Position numbers and translations under genes: made by a program. The notes beneath the pieces are model-generated. The model ran no database searches, had not been told where the DNA came from, and saw nothing but the letters and a program-made list of their open reading frames with translations. A stretch of 36,882 nucleotides of DNA, taken from contig NMRA01000419.1 in NCBI GenBank assembly GCA_002633005.1, positions 14,294 to 51,175 on the forward strand, in the 5' to 3' direction. The DNA is from Phoronis australis. Its lineage: Eukaryota > Phoronida > Phoronidae. Of the stretch, positions 9,512 to 21,700 are shown one piece after another; position 1 is the first letter of the stretch; the number at the start of each line of letters is the position of its first letter.

Positions 9512-10972
9512 CGATTGAACACCCGCATTGTTCGTCACATCTTCCACCATACGCAGATCTCAGATTACATTGCCACTACCAGATGGCGCACACAAGTGCA
9601 GCGCAACGAACACCACTAGGGAGTAATGACTGGCAATATCTAACGTGACAATGGGTTCCTTGAAATACATTAGTTGGACTACGATATCCTGTCCTGTCTA
9701 TAAGTTACTTACTCAATGTGGACTAGATGCTTGTCTCAAGAATTGAAGCCTAATACTTAAATTGACGAATTTCAGTCATGTGACTAACTGTATCAAGAAG
9801 ACGTGCTTCCAAAGCAATATGTAGAACCATAGAAAAAATTAACATGTCAAAATTTAGCGAACTTCGGAACATCTGATCCCTGTTATAGTCTTAGTCATAT
9901 AAAACATTCCGATACGATGCTTTGTGCACTGTTCTCCAAACCCATTGGTTATTACTTACGTTTTAAAATGTTCCACTTTTGCATGAGGGGCTGCCCAAAA
10001 GGTACAGATGCTTTTATGACGAATCTCAAAATTTGCATGAATCGAAAGCGAAATAATTTAGAAAACGGTTTCTGCGTTTTTGAAATTTTATCGTCAAATG
10101 AAGATTGTCCATGTTTTTGAATGTTGCCTTTGTTTTCGGCCTATAAATGTACTATTTTCTTTTTTCCTAAATTTACATGCTCACGTGACCTATTGCTGAA
10201 TTCTACAGATTTTCAACTTATAGAATTTAGTTAAAATCTAGATGTGTAGATATTCAGCTAAATCAACAAGATTGTCTATAAGGTCATACTTAACCTTAAG
10301 GGCTATTAAGTAAGGTTATCTCTAACGTGGGCCGGGAATTCCGAAGAAAAAGAGGGAGAAACAGCATCCCCGTCGTCGAAATGAAGATGGGGAACACCGT
10401 GTTGGGTCTTCGGTCGTAGTTATGTTAGTGACAACGTCTCCCTCGCAAACAACAGCTGGGAAAAGTTGGGTAAGAAAAGAAAAGACGATTGGACAAAGAG
10501 GTTCATTTAAGTGAAAGTTTCAAATTTCAGCTTTTAAAAACGTGGAGTCTTCCTTTTCCGCTTGTGATAAATTTGCAGAACGCTAACTGCATATTTCTTC
10601 AATAAATGCTTGGAGAAGAGGATCGACAGTCACATGTATTTCAACACTCACGAGCCTTTCTCGTTCATGGCGTTCATTTCAACTCGAGTAAAAATGGCAA
10701 ATTAAAACCACTTTTTAACTAAGATGAATGAAGTTTCAAATCAGTGAATTACGGCCTATTTTGTTTTGGCGAGACCTCAATTAATAAAGCCAGAGCCGCT
10801 GCACATGTAAATGTATAGAAATAATTTTTGTATTGGGCGCAACTTCAATAGTTGCAAGTCTTATGTTATCTTTGTAGTCATGTTCAGGGTTGCGTGACCG
10901 TGAAAATAATCACCGAGCAGCAGCTATAGAATGACCATGACCGTCACCACGCAATACATGTAACTAAGTATA
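9512..10972. other. Intergenic, no feature recognised
   Basis: No exon, RNA gene or repeat-family copy was recognised in this 1.46 kb. Short open frames such as 9917-10120 carry no recognisable motif. Confidence 0.45.
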
Positions 10973-11126
10973 CACGGGCGGATCCAGGATTTTGAGTTGG
11001 GGGGGGCAGAGTATTAGCCAGGATTTCGCCCGTCAGAAATTCGCTCCACCGAACTGCCAAATGGAATCTAGGAGAATGTTGAGGGGTGAGCATGGCCCAT
11101 TTGCACCCCCTCTAAATCTACCACTG
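10973..11126. mobile_element. 154-bp inverted-repeat element (CAGTGGCGGAT family), copy 1
   Basis: The ends are CACGGGCGGATCC at the left and CTACCACTG at the right. It is the reverse-orientation relative of 14517-14670: both are 154 bp, with one end CACGGGCGGAT and the other CAGTGGCGGAT or CAGTGGTAGAT. The interior contains G-runs and TTTTGAGTTGG. No matching target duplication is visible around this copy. The minor frames here are chance. Confidence 0.65.
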
Positions 11127-12186
11127 GCAGTTCGGTACAAGCCAAAATTAACACAAGCTTGGTTGAAAACACGACTGTTCTGTTGGACAGCTTAATATGC
11201 ACTCGCTTATATACTCTCTGAATAATTTCCCGCGGTGTGCCGTTGTAAAGCAAATTGCCGACCAGACAGTACAAACGAACAACTTAGTTGGATCACCCGC
11301 AAAACGTGTTACCAGAAAAACATTTTTTTCAGAAACTCTCCCTGCCTTTAATGTGCACGTCACGTTTTGTTGCACATGCGCAGAATTTTGCTCTCACACA
11401 TATGCGTTTGCGGACGCAATCATCTGGTGTACATAAACGTAGGCCTAGTCACAGGATAAAACATTTCTCGAACACATGGGTCTGACACACTTGACCTTCT
11501 AACTATCACGCAGTACCCAGTTATTTGGTTTCAGTTCGTTCACAGAGTCTCCATAAGCATTAATTTGTATTAATTAAATTTTGTCTTAACGTGAATAAAG
11601 GTAGTTGACATCTATATCTACTGTACATCAGTCAAAACTGAAATAATCTCAGTATAGGAACGCTATGTAAGCCAAAATGATTCAACATTTTACCATACTA
11701 AGTAACTTAGAATGCACAGTACTTTATAACATTTAAGCATTACAAACACTATACAACAGCACAAGTTTTCATGATATGAAAGTGGGCATGGATGTAACTA
11801 TTATCATGGTGACCGAATAGTGTTTCCTTACACCCGAATTTGACTAGCATGATTTAAAAAATATGAAGTTGCAAGGAACAAGAACTGGAGGCTTGAAGCT
11901 TCACAATCCAACATAGCCTATTTCTCTAATTAAGATTCTTCATATTGTTGACTTGATAACCTGAATTAAGAAAGCAAAAAGTTACAAAACATGACTTCAA
12001 AGCAATTTAAACTGAAAATTTTAGAAGAATATGAATCATTTTGTGACACCTAATCAAGCCCTGAACAGCAGTTGACAGTCAAACAAAATAACATTTCAAA
12101 ATTATTTCAACTATTTTTTTAGCTTAGTGTAAGATCACCTGAATAGGAAATTCACAGTAAAATAATTCGAATATACCTCATATTTT
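11127..12186. other. Intergenic, AT-rich
   Basis: No gene or known repeat recognised. Overlapping open frames on both strands around 11068-11485 are short and mutually exclusive, with no family motif. Confidence 0.4.
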
Positions 12187-12818
12187 TACAAAACACGATA
12201 ATTGAACAAAGCTCCTTTTTGTAGCAACGTTTGTCAAAATGTATCAACGTTAAATTTTCACAAAATTACAAATTAACCGGTTAAACGTGCCTTTCAGTTC
12301 AGCAAGAGTCGCCATGTTGTCGGTGCCGTCAGAAATGAGACTTTAGTCCAACGGGAATTGTGAGCACATTTATCACATAATAAGTAACAACTGCGAGGCT
12401 GAAAATTGGTGAAAACTATTGAGTCGTACAGAATCGTAAGTAAAGATATGTCTCATTAAATTTCACTCTAAATTGATGGCGAAAACAATTTACATAAAGT
12501 TTTAAACACGTAACTCATCCCGTTGTCGTCCAAGATGGCCGACCCCATCCAAACAAAGTGACCCAAATTTGGCCACAAAAATTGCAATAACTTTGCACTG
12601 CTTGCCCCAATTTTGATACCTTTTCGATTTTTACCGAGTAGGATTCATTATCTTTCCGATGATGGCAAAATACTTTTTCAAAACGAAAAAAAAATTCAAA
12701 ACGAAAAAAAGTTTTGATTCGACCGCCCTACATAACAGGAACTAAACACCAATGTACGGTGGCCCGAAAGTATCATCGCTATTTTAGTTTATTAATTTTT
12801 TTATTTTTCCTTTTCCAC

Positions 12819-12945
12819 CTAGGATGAAATATTTCAACCTAGGTGGAAATTATTTTCACCCGGGTGGAAATTATTTCAACCTAGGTGGAAATTATTTTCA
12901 CCCGGGTGGAAATTATTTTCACCTGGGTGAAAATGTTATACATCC
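12819..12945 (-). repeat. Left subterminal array of palindromic 21-bp units
   Basis: About six units of roughly 21 bp with cores CACCCGGGTG or CACCTAGGTTG separated by AAATTATTT. They are the reverse complement of the units at 13919-14325, giving the element long inverted subterminal regions. Confidence 0.8.
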
Positions 12946-13918
12946 GGGCACCTATTTTCATCTGTGTTGTGATTGGATGAAGTCTTGTAGGTGAAGGTCG
13001 ATTGGGCCAGCCATTTTGTTCAACAAAGTTCAGATTAGGTTGCAATGTCGGCGCCTTATCTGCCTCTTGGATTTGCCGCGGACTTTAACAGAGACAGTGT
13101 GATTACGTATTACTCCTAGTTCCAAAACAACTCTCTGAATAAAGTTGCCGGATTTCAGCAACGAAACCAAGCCATTAACAAATATAGTGTATGGTGTAGA
13201 ACGTTGAGAAATTTCCGATAAATAAATGACATATTATTGTTGTTGTCCAAAAGCCTCACCCTTCCCGTGCTGACAGGTTTCAAAGACTTAAAGTTACACA
13301 ACTAGCAACAAAAGGCACAGATAGTATTATAAATATCCCACAAATGGTAAAAGACGTATGGTGAATCACATCTTATGGATTCACAAGAACGGGATACAAA
13401 TTTTGGTAAACAACTAGCATGATTAATGAATTATACACCAGTCTTAAAAATTACTTAACATTGTTTCTAATTAGAGTATAATTGTCAGCAGTATCAGAAA
13501 TGTCACTAACCAATAGTGTAATAAAACACATAATTTCTCATTAAAATACGTATTTGTGTATGACCATTGCAATGACAATCACCTTCAGTAACCAGCGTAT
13601 AACAGTACAAAGTATTCAAGATTAAATTATATTGTAAGGGACAGTCCAGGTAAAGTTAAAAAAAATCCAAATTAACATTTTCGCGGGGGGTGGTCAAGCG
13701 AAATTCCTTGCACAGATTGTCCTGTATATGCTAACACTTTAACACATATGTCTGCAAACATGTGATGGCAGAATGATCTAACCGATTGACATGAATAAAC
13801 AAGACAAAGAGCATTGTTTTTAGAGTGCTACAAAAGGGTGTGCAGCTATGGCTTGACACATGACTTGTTCCTAGCGCAAGTAGATGACGCCACGTAAACC
13901 AAACGACGTACAAGCACG

Positions 13919-14325
13919 AAAATAATTTCCACCCGGGTGAAAATAGTTTCCACCTAGGTTGAAATAATTTCCACCCGGGTGGAAATAATTTCCACCAAGG
14001 TTGAAATAATTTCCACCTAGGTTGAAATAATTTCCACCCGGGTGGAAATAATTTCCACCTAGGTTGAAATAATTTCCACCCGGGTGACAATAATTTCCAC
14101 CCGGGTGAAAATAATTTCCATCCGGGCGAAAATAATTTCCACCCAGGTAAAAATAATTTCCACCTATGTTGAAATAATTTCTACCCGAGTGAAAATAATT
14201 TCCACCTAGGTTGAAATAATTTCCACCTAGGTTGAAATAGTTTCCACCCGGGTGAAAATAGTTTCCACCCAGGTGGAAATAGTTTCCACCTAGGTTGAAT
14301 TATTTCCACCTAGGTTGAAAATGAA
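13919..14325 (+). repeat. Right subterminal array of palindromic 21-bp units
   Basis: About twenty units of the form AATAATTTCCACC-YR-GGTTGA. The middle of each core is usually CG (CCCGGG) or TA (CCTAGG), with occasional CCCAGG, CCAAGG or CCCGAG. A minus-strand open frame of 119 codons here (WKLFQPR/WKLFPPG repeats) is simply the array in translation and not a gene. Confidence 0.85.
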
Positions 14326-14511
14326 AAATGAAAAAATATTTAAACAAAAGTAGCGATGATACTTTCGGGCCACCGTACTACGGTGGCCCGAACCAATGCT
14401 ATTTTAACATAATAAACAAAAGTACGCGTCATTCCAAAAAAAATTAACGACCACTAACTACGAACTATAAATACACAACATATACAAACGAATCACGAGA
14501 TATTACCAGTG

Positions 14512-14675
14512 GCGGATTTAGAGCTGGGCCAAGGGGGCCATGGCCCCCCGGCCCTAAAATTCTTCAGATTCCGGCCATTGGTCAGTTCGGGAGTGCCAAT
14601 GTCTGACAGGCAAAATTTTGGCTAATACTCTGCCCTGGCCCCCCAACTCAAAATCCCATATCCGCCCGTGATTAC
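14512..14675. mobile_element. 154-bp inverted-repeat element, copy 2, with 5-bp target duplication
   Basis: The element (14517-14670) starts CAGTGGCGGATTTAG and ends CATATCCGCCCGTG. ATTAC occurs on both sides (14512-14516 and 14671-14675), and copy A of the TTAA element has a single ATTAC at this place. It is the reverse orientation of 10973-11126. Confidence 0.75.
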
Positions 14676-14981
14676 TAATAAAACAAAATAATGAAGACTT
14701 TTCGAGCAAGCGATAGCACATTCAGTTACGGAACCGGGTGGGTTCTCAGTGCAGGACAAGTTCCCGGCCTGTGACTGACTCGCGAGCCGGAAATGTGGGT
14801 ACGGAAATAACCGATGAAAGCCGGTAATTATCTGCTCACAGAGTAGGGTCAAATACAGGTAAAAAACGCTTGTGGCACGAAAGGCGAAAAGAATATTACG
14901 AAAGGGCATCGAAAATAAGATTTTACTTATTAGTATTTTCGGATATTGGGCCACATTGGAATTTTAAAATAAGGACTTTAA

Positions 14982-15647
14982 TTATGTGTCTGCCATGAAG
15001 ACGATAAAGCTGCTATCCGTGGAATAAGAAACTAGCTTTTGATTTCAACATCTAGCAGTTCTTTATGAAATTGATCTAAAACTGTTGCACGAATGATTTT
15101 GCTCTTTGGGCAAATCGAGGCTCTGGCGGTTCTCCAAGGCTCACCGGCATTGGACGATGAGCAACCGAGGGATGACGGACGAGCCTGCTGCCAGTTCTTT
15201 CCACTTAGTGAAGTCCCACCCACATGTGTTTAGTCGACTAATGAACACTCAGTTGCAGTGCTGTACTGGTAAAAAAGAGGTAAGTAGGCGCATAAAGGCC
15301 CGGCTCGGCCACCGAATCACCCAAGTATGACGTTGAGCACCCGCTGTTTCCTAGGTTTAACAAACCACTAGTTTTTGTCAAACCACTAGATTATTTGACA
15401 GTGTTGTCTACTTCGAACATTTTCGCTGCTCGTACGTTATAGTGTTTCCTTGAAAATAATTCAAGCATTTTCTTCGTTCGTGCACTTCAGAGAGCCAAAC
15501 GCACTCACAGAGACGGGTTTGGAAATGGCCACCAGATGTCTCTTTATCGTTGGAGCTCTCTTCTTTTTGGGGATCGATAACGGGAGAGACAAAATTTCCC
15601 AGCATCACTGAGTGAACGACTTACTACGTGCTCCGTTAGAAAGGCAA
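14982..15647 (+). promoter_or_regulatory. NUP54 upstream region and 5' UTR (start site not located)
   Basis: The sequence between the TTAA element and the NUP54 start must hold the promoter and 5' UTR. I see no TATA box at a sensible spacing. An in-frame TGA at 15609-15611 precedes the ATG at 15648, so the reading frame cannot start further up on an unspliced transcript. Small open frames at 15032-15330 on both strands show no motif. Confidence 0.35.
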
Positions 15648-15786
15648 ATGGCTTTTAGTTTTGGTGCCAATAAGGGGCCAGTATTTGGTCAAACCACATC
15701 TGCTCCCTCGTTTGGATTCGGTTCAACCACGACGACAACACCGTTTGCGTTCGGGACAACAACATCGGCATCTGCTCCAAGTTTTG
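15648..15786 (+). CDS. NUP54: NUP54 exon 1
   Basis: ATG at 15648 follows an in-frame stop and gives MAFSFGANKGPVFGQTTSAP, then SFGFGSTTTTTPFAFGTT; six FG dipeptides. The donor is TTT G|GTAGGC at 15786/15787, phase 1. If the intron is not removed, the frame runs on to 15974. Confidence 0.9.
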
Positions 15787-18700
15787 GTAGGCTTTTGATA
15801 AAGTTGCTTCGCAAGGCGTTGGTTAGGCAACACGTAGCTCGATTACAGCAAGAGTTTTCACCTGGTCAAAAATACATTGCACACTTAAAACTATCACTTA
15901 AAAAATCGCTTACTTTCTTCAGTGGTCCTTTCTACTTCTACATATCTTTGACGAAGCCTAGTTACGAGAATTAGGGTGACTTTAGCGAAGAATTCCAACT
16001 CCACTTTTTTGATCACCATTATCACCAGATACCTATCGTCGTCAGGCTCCAAAGGTCGTCCGCCATCTTCTTTCGCGTGCAGCGCAGCCACGCAGGACTT
16101 AGCATTCCAATTTGGAGTGCTCGTCTGCACGTTAGGTACTAACCTCTCGGGAGAAACTTGCATGGAAGAACTGAGACTAAAATTAATGCACTTACCGACT
16201 GTTTTGAGACCACATAAAAACTTGTAGACTGTACTAATGCACTTTTTTGATCATTTTCAGAAGATACTTTCGAAATTAAATTTTCTTCAGACGGAACAAA
16301 AAGCAACTCAGGGATTGTTTATGCAATGTATCTATTTGTCCCAGGCACTAACCCACACCTGTTAGGCCAAAGGAAAAACGCAGCAGACAAATGGAACACA
16401 CTGGGTGCTTAACAGTTTCGGCCCACGCCATGGTCATCAAAATATTGCCCACTTGTTTTTTTATTGCAAAACAAAGTACTGAGCTCAACTTTTATGTTGA
16501 AATTTTTTGGTTAAAGTCCTTCTCTCACGCGTTGTTAACTCTTATTACATGGTTAGAAGATGTTATAAGGATCCAAGAAGTACCTACCCTATAACTAATA
16601 CACGATCCGTACTCGAAAACAGTTTAAATGAACGCGCCACTCACGATTCGCACCCGAAGAAACACTGCCATTTTGAACTTGCCGCGAACCCGGAAGTACA
16701 ATTCATTCAGGAACCCAGGCCGAGAAAACGCTGTCAGTGCGACTGGAGCAGTGCCTGCACTGTTACCAGCCAGCAAACGCCTTAATTTTCATAAAATCAA
16801 ACTACGGACAATTTTATGGAATTTGCTGAAGAAATGTGGCGAATAAATTTTGACAGNNNNNNNNNNNNNNNNNNNNNNNNNNNNNNNNNNNNNNNNNNNN
16901 NNNNNNNNNNNNNNNNNNNNNNNNNNNNNNNNNNNNNNNNNNNNNNNNNNNNNNNNNNNNNNNNNNNNNNNNNNNNNNNNNNNNNNNNNNNNNNNNNNNN
17001 NNNNNNNNNNNNNNNNNNNNNNNNNNNNNNNNNNNNNNNNNNNNNNNNNNNNNNNNNNNNNNNNNNNNNNNNNNNNNNNNNNNNNNNNNNNNNNNNNNNN
17101 NNNNNNNNNNNNNNNNNNNNNNNNNNNNNNNNNNNNNNNNNNNNNNNNNNNNNNNNNNNNNNNNNNNNNNNNNNNNNNNNNNNNNNNNNNNNNNNNNCGA
17201 TGATAGCAAAGCACTTTTTCAAAACGAGGAAAAAAATAAAACCAAAAAAAAAAATTGGTTCGACCCATATTGGTTCCTAGGTTCGACCCTCCTACGTAAG
17301 GAACTAAACACCAATGCTATTTTAACATACTAAGTACGCGTAACATTCCAAAAAAATCAACGACTACAAACTATAAATACACTACATATGCAAATGAATC
17401 ACGATATATTTTTACTAATAAAACAAAATAATGAAGACTTTTCGAGCAAGCCATAGCATATTCAGTTACAAGGAAAAAATGGCGGCGTTCAGGACAAGTT
17501 CCTGAACTGATGAGCCGGAAATGTGGGTACGGAAATAATCGATGACAACCGGTAACTTTACGCTCAGAGAGCAGGGTCAAATACTGTTAAAAAATCGCTT
17601 TTGGCAAGAAAGGCGAAAAGAATATAAAGAAAGGGTGTCGAAAATAAGAATTTATATGGTAAGTATTTTCGGATACTGGAACCCCATGGGCAGTTTGCAA
17701 GAAGGACTTTAAAGCATTTTGAATTTATTTGAAGAAAATTAAAATACTTGAATTGATAGAGAATGGCCACCAATAAAGTAAAACATTGACTTTATTTCAC
17801 TATATTGCATTGCTACATACAACACAGCATGACATAATCAAAAATAAAAGAAGAGATTGTGTAATAAAATTCAAATGCAACTGGGGTATTTATTCATTTA
17901 TTTGTGATTGCAGAAGCCTGTTAAAGATGAGAAAAATCAAACAATATGATTATGGATAATTTATTAGAACAATTGTATCGAGGTTCAATGATCAACTTGC
18001 GCCGACAAAGTCTCAAAGGGTTACGGTTGTGTTTTGGCTGACAAGGTGTTAACAGAGAATGAAGAGAAACTGAAAAGAAAAAGGACAGCAGAAATAAGTG
18101 ATGTTAAGAACAACAAGAGCACAAAGTCAAATAAAGAGGTCACAAAGAGAAAATAAGTAAGGTCTATCTGGAATAAAACAATTGCGATTTATTTTCCAGA
18201 ACTTAAATTCTGAATCAATTTTTAAATTGATTTAAAAATCGATATCATACTAGTAAAACAGTTTGTGGTTGAAGTAGAATTGCTGTAAACCACTTTCCAC
18301 TATTTTCTTGGCCTTTTTCTGTGTGGTTTTCTGTTCTTTCAAAAGGCGGCAGCATATGACGACCATAGGGGTCATTATAAAATGGCTGCCGAAAAGCAAT
18401 GCATAGTTGAACAACTCGTCATAGAAGTAAAAGAAAATGTTTGAATCAACGAATACTATATATTTGTGAGAGTTAAATCAAATCCTATTCAGAGCATAGC
18501 TTTGAAGTAGAATAATTGGGTGAGTACGACAACAAGCCGGTTTTATGCTTAGGCAGACAACCATGGGGTTCCCAAGTATATTTCAACTGAGTCACGTAAG
18601 TTAGACAAAAGCTAGTGCGAGACTGTGCAAAGCGCATGACGCTGGCGCATGACACTTGCAAAATAGCATGGGAAGGTATTAGGTGAATTTTGTTAGATTT

Positions 18701-21700
18701 GTGTCCCTTGGACTTCTTATTCGTCAACATGCGTGACTTCACGTAACATCCTTAAAATGGCACCCGGTAAGAGAAACTCGAGCAAACCGCGACAGATTTT
18801 TAGCGATTTGTTCAAATTATCTCGCCTGAATTGTTTCCAGACTTATGGTATGTGTTAATTACCACCTAGGACTATATAGTATACCTAGATACCATACATG
18901 GCGCCATTTTTGTAAAAATCGATTATGTCCTTTCCAATGAACAGGGTTAGACATGAACTCGACAAATGTAGGTTATGTTGATTTATAGTTGTTGTGCCTT
19001 GTAATTTCCATGTGGGTATTTCTTCACACATATTCAAATCGAATTTTCTGTTGATTAAATGTATGCAATGCATTGTAATATCAAATGAATGACAAAAATT
19101 TTAGTGGTATGGTTACAATTGTTTATACGGCTTAAAACAAAAGGCCACAGAAGTCTTTTGTTTTTTAACGAAATACCGGGTTTGCAGTTCTCCAAAAACA
19201 TTCGAATGACAACACAATCTCCACCACTGTCCATGGCAACTCGTGGCATGTATATTGCCCATCGGTCGTATCATTGTTTTTCGTTGCTGTGTCATTGTTG
19301 GATGTTGCAACCCAGGTCACATGGATATAGAACCTTGGGCGTACATCAGACCGTTGCCGATAAATGCTCGTCATTGTCTTTATTATAACAACGGGAACAA
19401 GGAAGATGCTAATCTATTGTTCTCTGTGCAAACAGGTTTCCCGTGGATGACCACAGAAGAGGAATCCCAAAGCATCCACAAACACTTATCGCGCACCTCA
19501 GTAACTCTTACCGCGCACATGAATTCTTTCCGTGGAACCTAAAAAGCAAATTTTCATATCCATGTATTGTGTTGTATTGTGTTGTATTGGTCATGGCTTG
19601 GGTTCAGATTCCGTTGTATTAAGATTCCAATCCCGAACCCTAACTAGGCAGTTCTTGAGGTTTATGGATTTATTCTCTTTTAAATGAAGTGTATGGATCA
19701 AATTCTGCACCGGTTTTTCAAAAGTAATTACTTATTGGAAGATTACACACCTAAAAATAATACAATGTTGGTCAATTTTATTCCTTACCTCATTTGAAAG
19801 TTATCTACCTCACAGACAACTCATCTAAGTTGAAAATATTCCTTGTGAAAAACTAAAACACCAACCAGAGACTAGTATACTACAAAATATGTTTTCATGA
19901 TACAATGCAATACAAAAATAACTGTACAGTCAAAAGTGCAAATGTTATATAAACAAATGCCTTCTAGACCATTTCAACACTCCAATTGATACAGGACAGA
20001 GTCAACCAAACAAAACCAATAAAATCAGGAAATTACACGTAAGGTAATGTAATCTCACTGTGAAACAGGGATTTTACTATGTCAATGGCAACACCGTAAA
20101 TTTCTTCTTCTTCACAAACTTGAGGTGGCTGTTTGTAGGGAGAATTATGTACCACATCAATGTTCTTATCAACAAATACCCACCACAAAATGAAAAATTG
20201 GCCTGTCGGTTCCAACTAGACAGCATTTTTGTGATGAAATGGTCATGGAAGAAATACTTTTGCAACATGGTTTGCATTACGATTGCCGTGCATTTATGAA
20301 ATTACTCATGGGAACCATCAAATGGTCAATTTGCCTAAAACCAAGGAGTCACCAGATCTAATTTGCCTGCCCAACACTTTTCAGTACTGCAACAAAAATC
20401 ATTTGAAGTGGACATCTCTGTAAGATGGCTTAATGTCTAATAGTGTGTGATTTTATGCACACAGCATTGTCTCAAGGAATAGCAAACTGTCAATTTACTG
20501 CAATTCCAGAAATCACTTCCTATCTGGATAAGGAACAAATTGAGAAAGGTAAATGGTCTTAATCATAACTTTACCTCCTGGACGGAATGTGGGTTTACAA
20601 CCCAGGCAGAAAGATATGTGAACAAAACTAGCCTAACTGCAACAGGGGCTCAAATGTCAGTAATACTCATTTGCAAACAAAAATCAATAATTGTAAATAA
20701 AATGCGGAAACATAAATTCAGATCCATTACACAATTTTTAGGAAAAGAAACAGTACAGTGGTCAGAAATCCCGAAACAAAAGTCTAAATGTAATGGCCAC
20801 ACTGAGAAACCCTGTCAGGCCAAAAAAATCCAGTGGCTAAACAAAAAGAACAATATACCATTACCATGTGGCTGTACCATCTTAATCCACAGGTCCAGGA
20901 TCATGATCGGTGGCTGGACAAAAATTCAATCCAGGTAAATTTAGATTTGTGCTGTTCACACAGCAGTTCTGGTACGAACAAAGTTTGAAACAACACACTA
21001 GCCACTTCCCTACAAAGTTGTGCTGACATAATAATACCACCACTGGATTTAGCAGATCCGCCAGAATATTTACAGGTCCAACCACTGCACTGTTTCCTCC
21101 CTTTGAATTTTGACAATCTTAAAGCACAGATTGTCTCTTTCCAATGCATACTCCACTTCCTGTGTCATATATCCTACATCCAACTGTTCCAATTTTCCCA
21201 CAGTTGCTGAGAGTGGCCTTTCACAACAAATTACTTTGGTTCTGCTCAAGTGGTTTACTTTTTGATTTATAAAATGAAGTATACTGAACAATATGACGTG
21301 TACCACAGTCAGTCATGAGTAAACATCAAAACACAGCTCAATTTTACGGTGAAAGTTGAGGTGACCAGGGGGATTTCACCCTCACGGAAGGCAAGCTCCT
21401 TGTGTAGAAGGCACTCGCATATTTCCCCTCTTGAGTGAAACATTCCATGTTAGTAGTTTTACATGTTGTCCATTTTTAACTGAAAATTAATCTGATTTTA
21501 TTTAATTGTATTCAGGAACTAGCACATCTCTGTTTGGAGGGTTTAATCAGCCCAAAACAACAGCCTCAACTGGCTTTACCTTTGGAGGCGGAGGGTTTAA
21601 TCAGCCCAAAACAACAGCCTCAACTGGCTTTACCTTTGGAGGCGGAGGGTTTAATCAGCCCAAAACAACAGCCTCAACTGGCTTTACCTTTGGCACAACC

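Larger units (their letters stand above)
12755..14391. mobile_element. 1.6-kb terminal-inverted-repeat element with subterminal palindromic arrays
   Basis: The left end (12755-12781) and right end (14351-14377) are perfect 27-bp inverted repeats starting TACGGTGGCCCGAAAG; weaker symmetry continues inward. ACCAATG occurs at 12748-12754 and again at 14392-14398, a probable 7-bp target duplication, with 14 extra bases (14378-14391) that repeat the terminus in between. Inside are arrays of about 21-bp units (about 6 on the left, about 20 on the right, in opposite orientation) and an about 1-kb middle without a long open frame. A non-autonomous DNA transposon; superfamily not assigned. TA also flanks the inverted ends, so a TA-target family cannot be excluded. 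Confidence 0.78.
12187..14981 (+). mobile_element. TTAA-flanked element, copy B, 5'-truncated and twice interrupted
   Basis: 12187-12754 matches copy A from about 3293 to 3875. The match resumes at 14392 and continues to the right end AAGGACT followed by TTAA at 14978-14981. Two younger elements are inserted: 12755-14391 and 14517-14670. Copy A shows both empty sites. The left part of the element is missing. Confidence 0.75.

Noticed and set aside
13731-14090. 119-codon minus-strand frame with WKLFQPR/WKLFPPG repeats
   Set aside because: It is the 21-bp noncoding array translated in a frame that lacks stops; there are no other features of a gene.
16789-17280. Long frames across the N run
   Set aside because: They are open only because unknown bases contain no stops.
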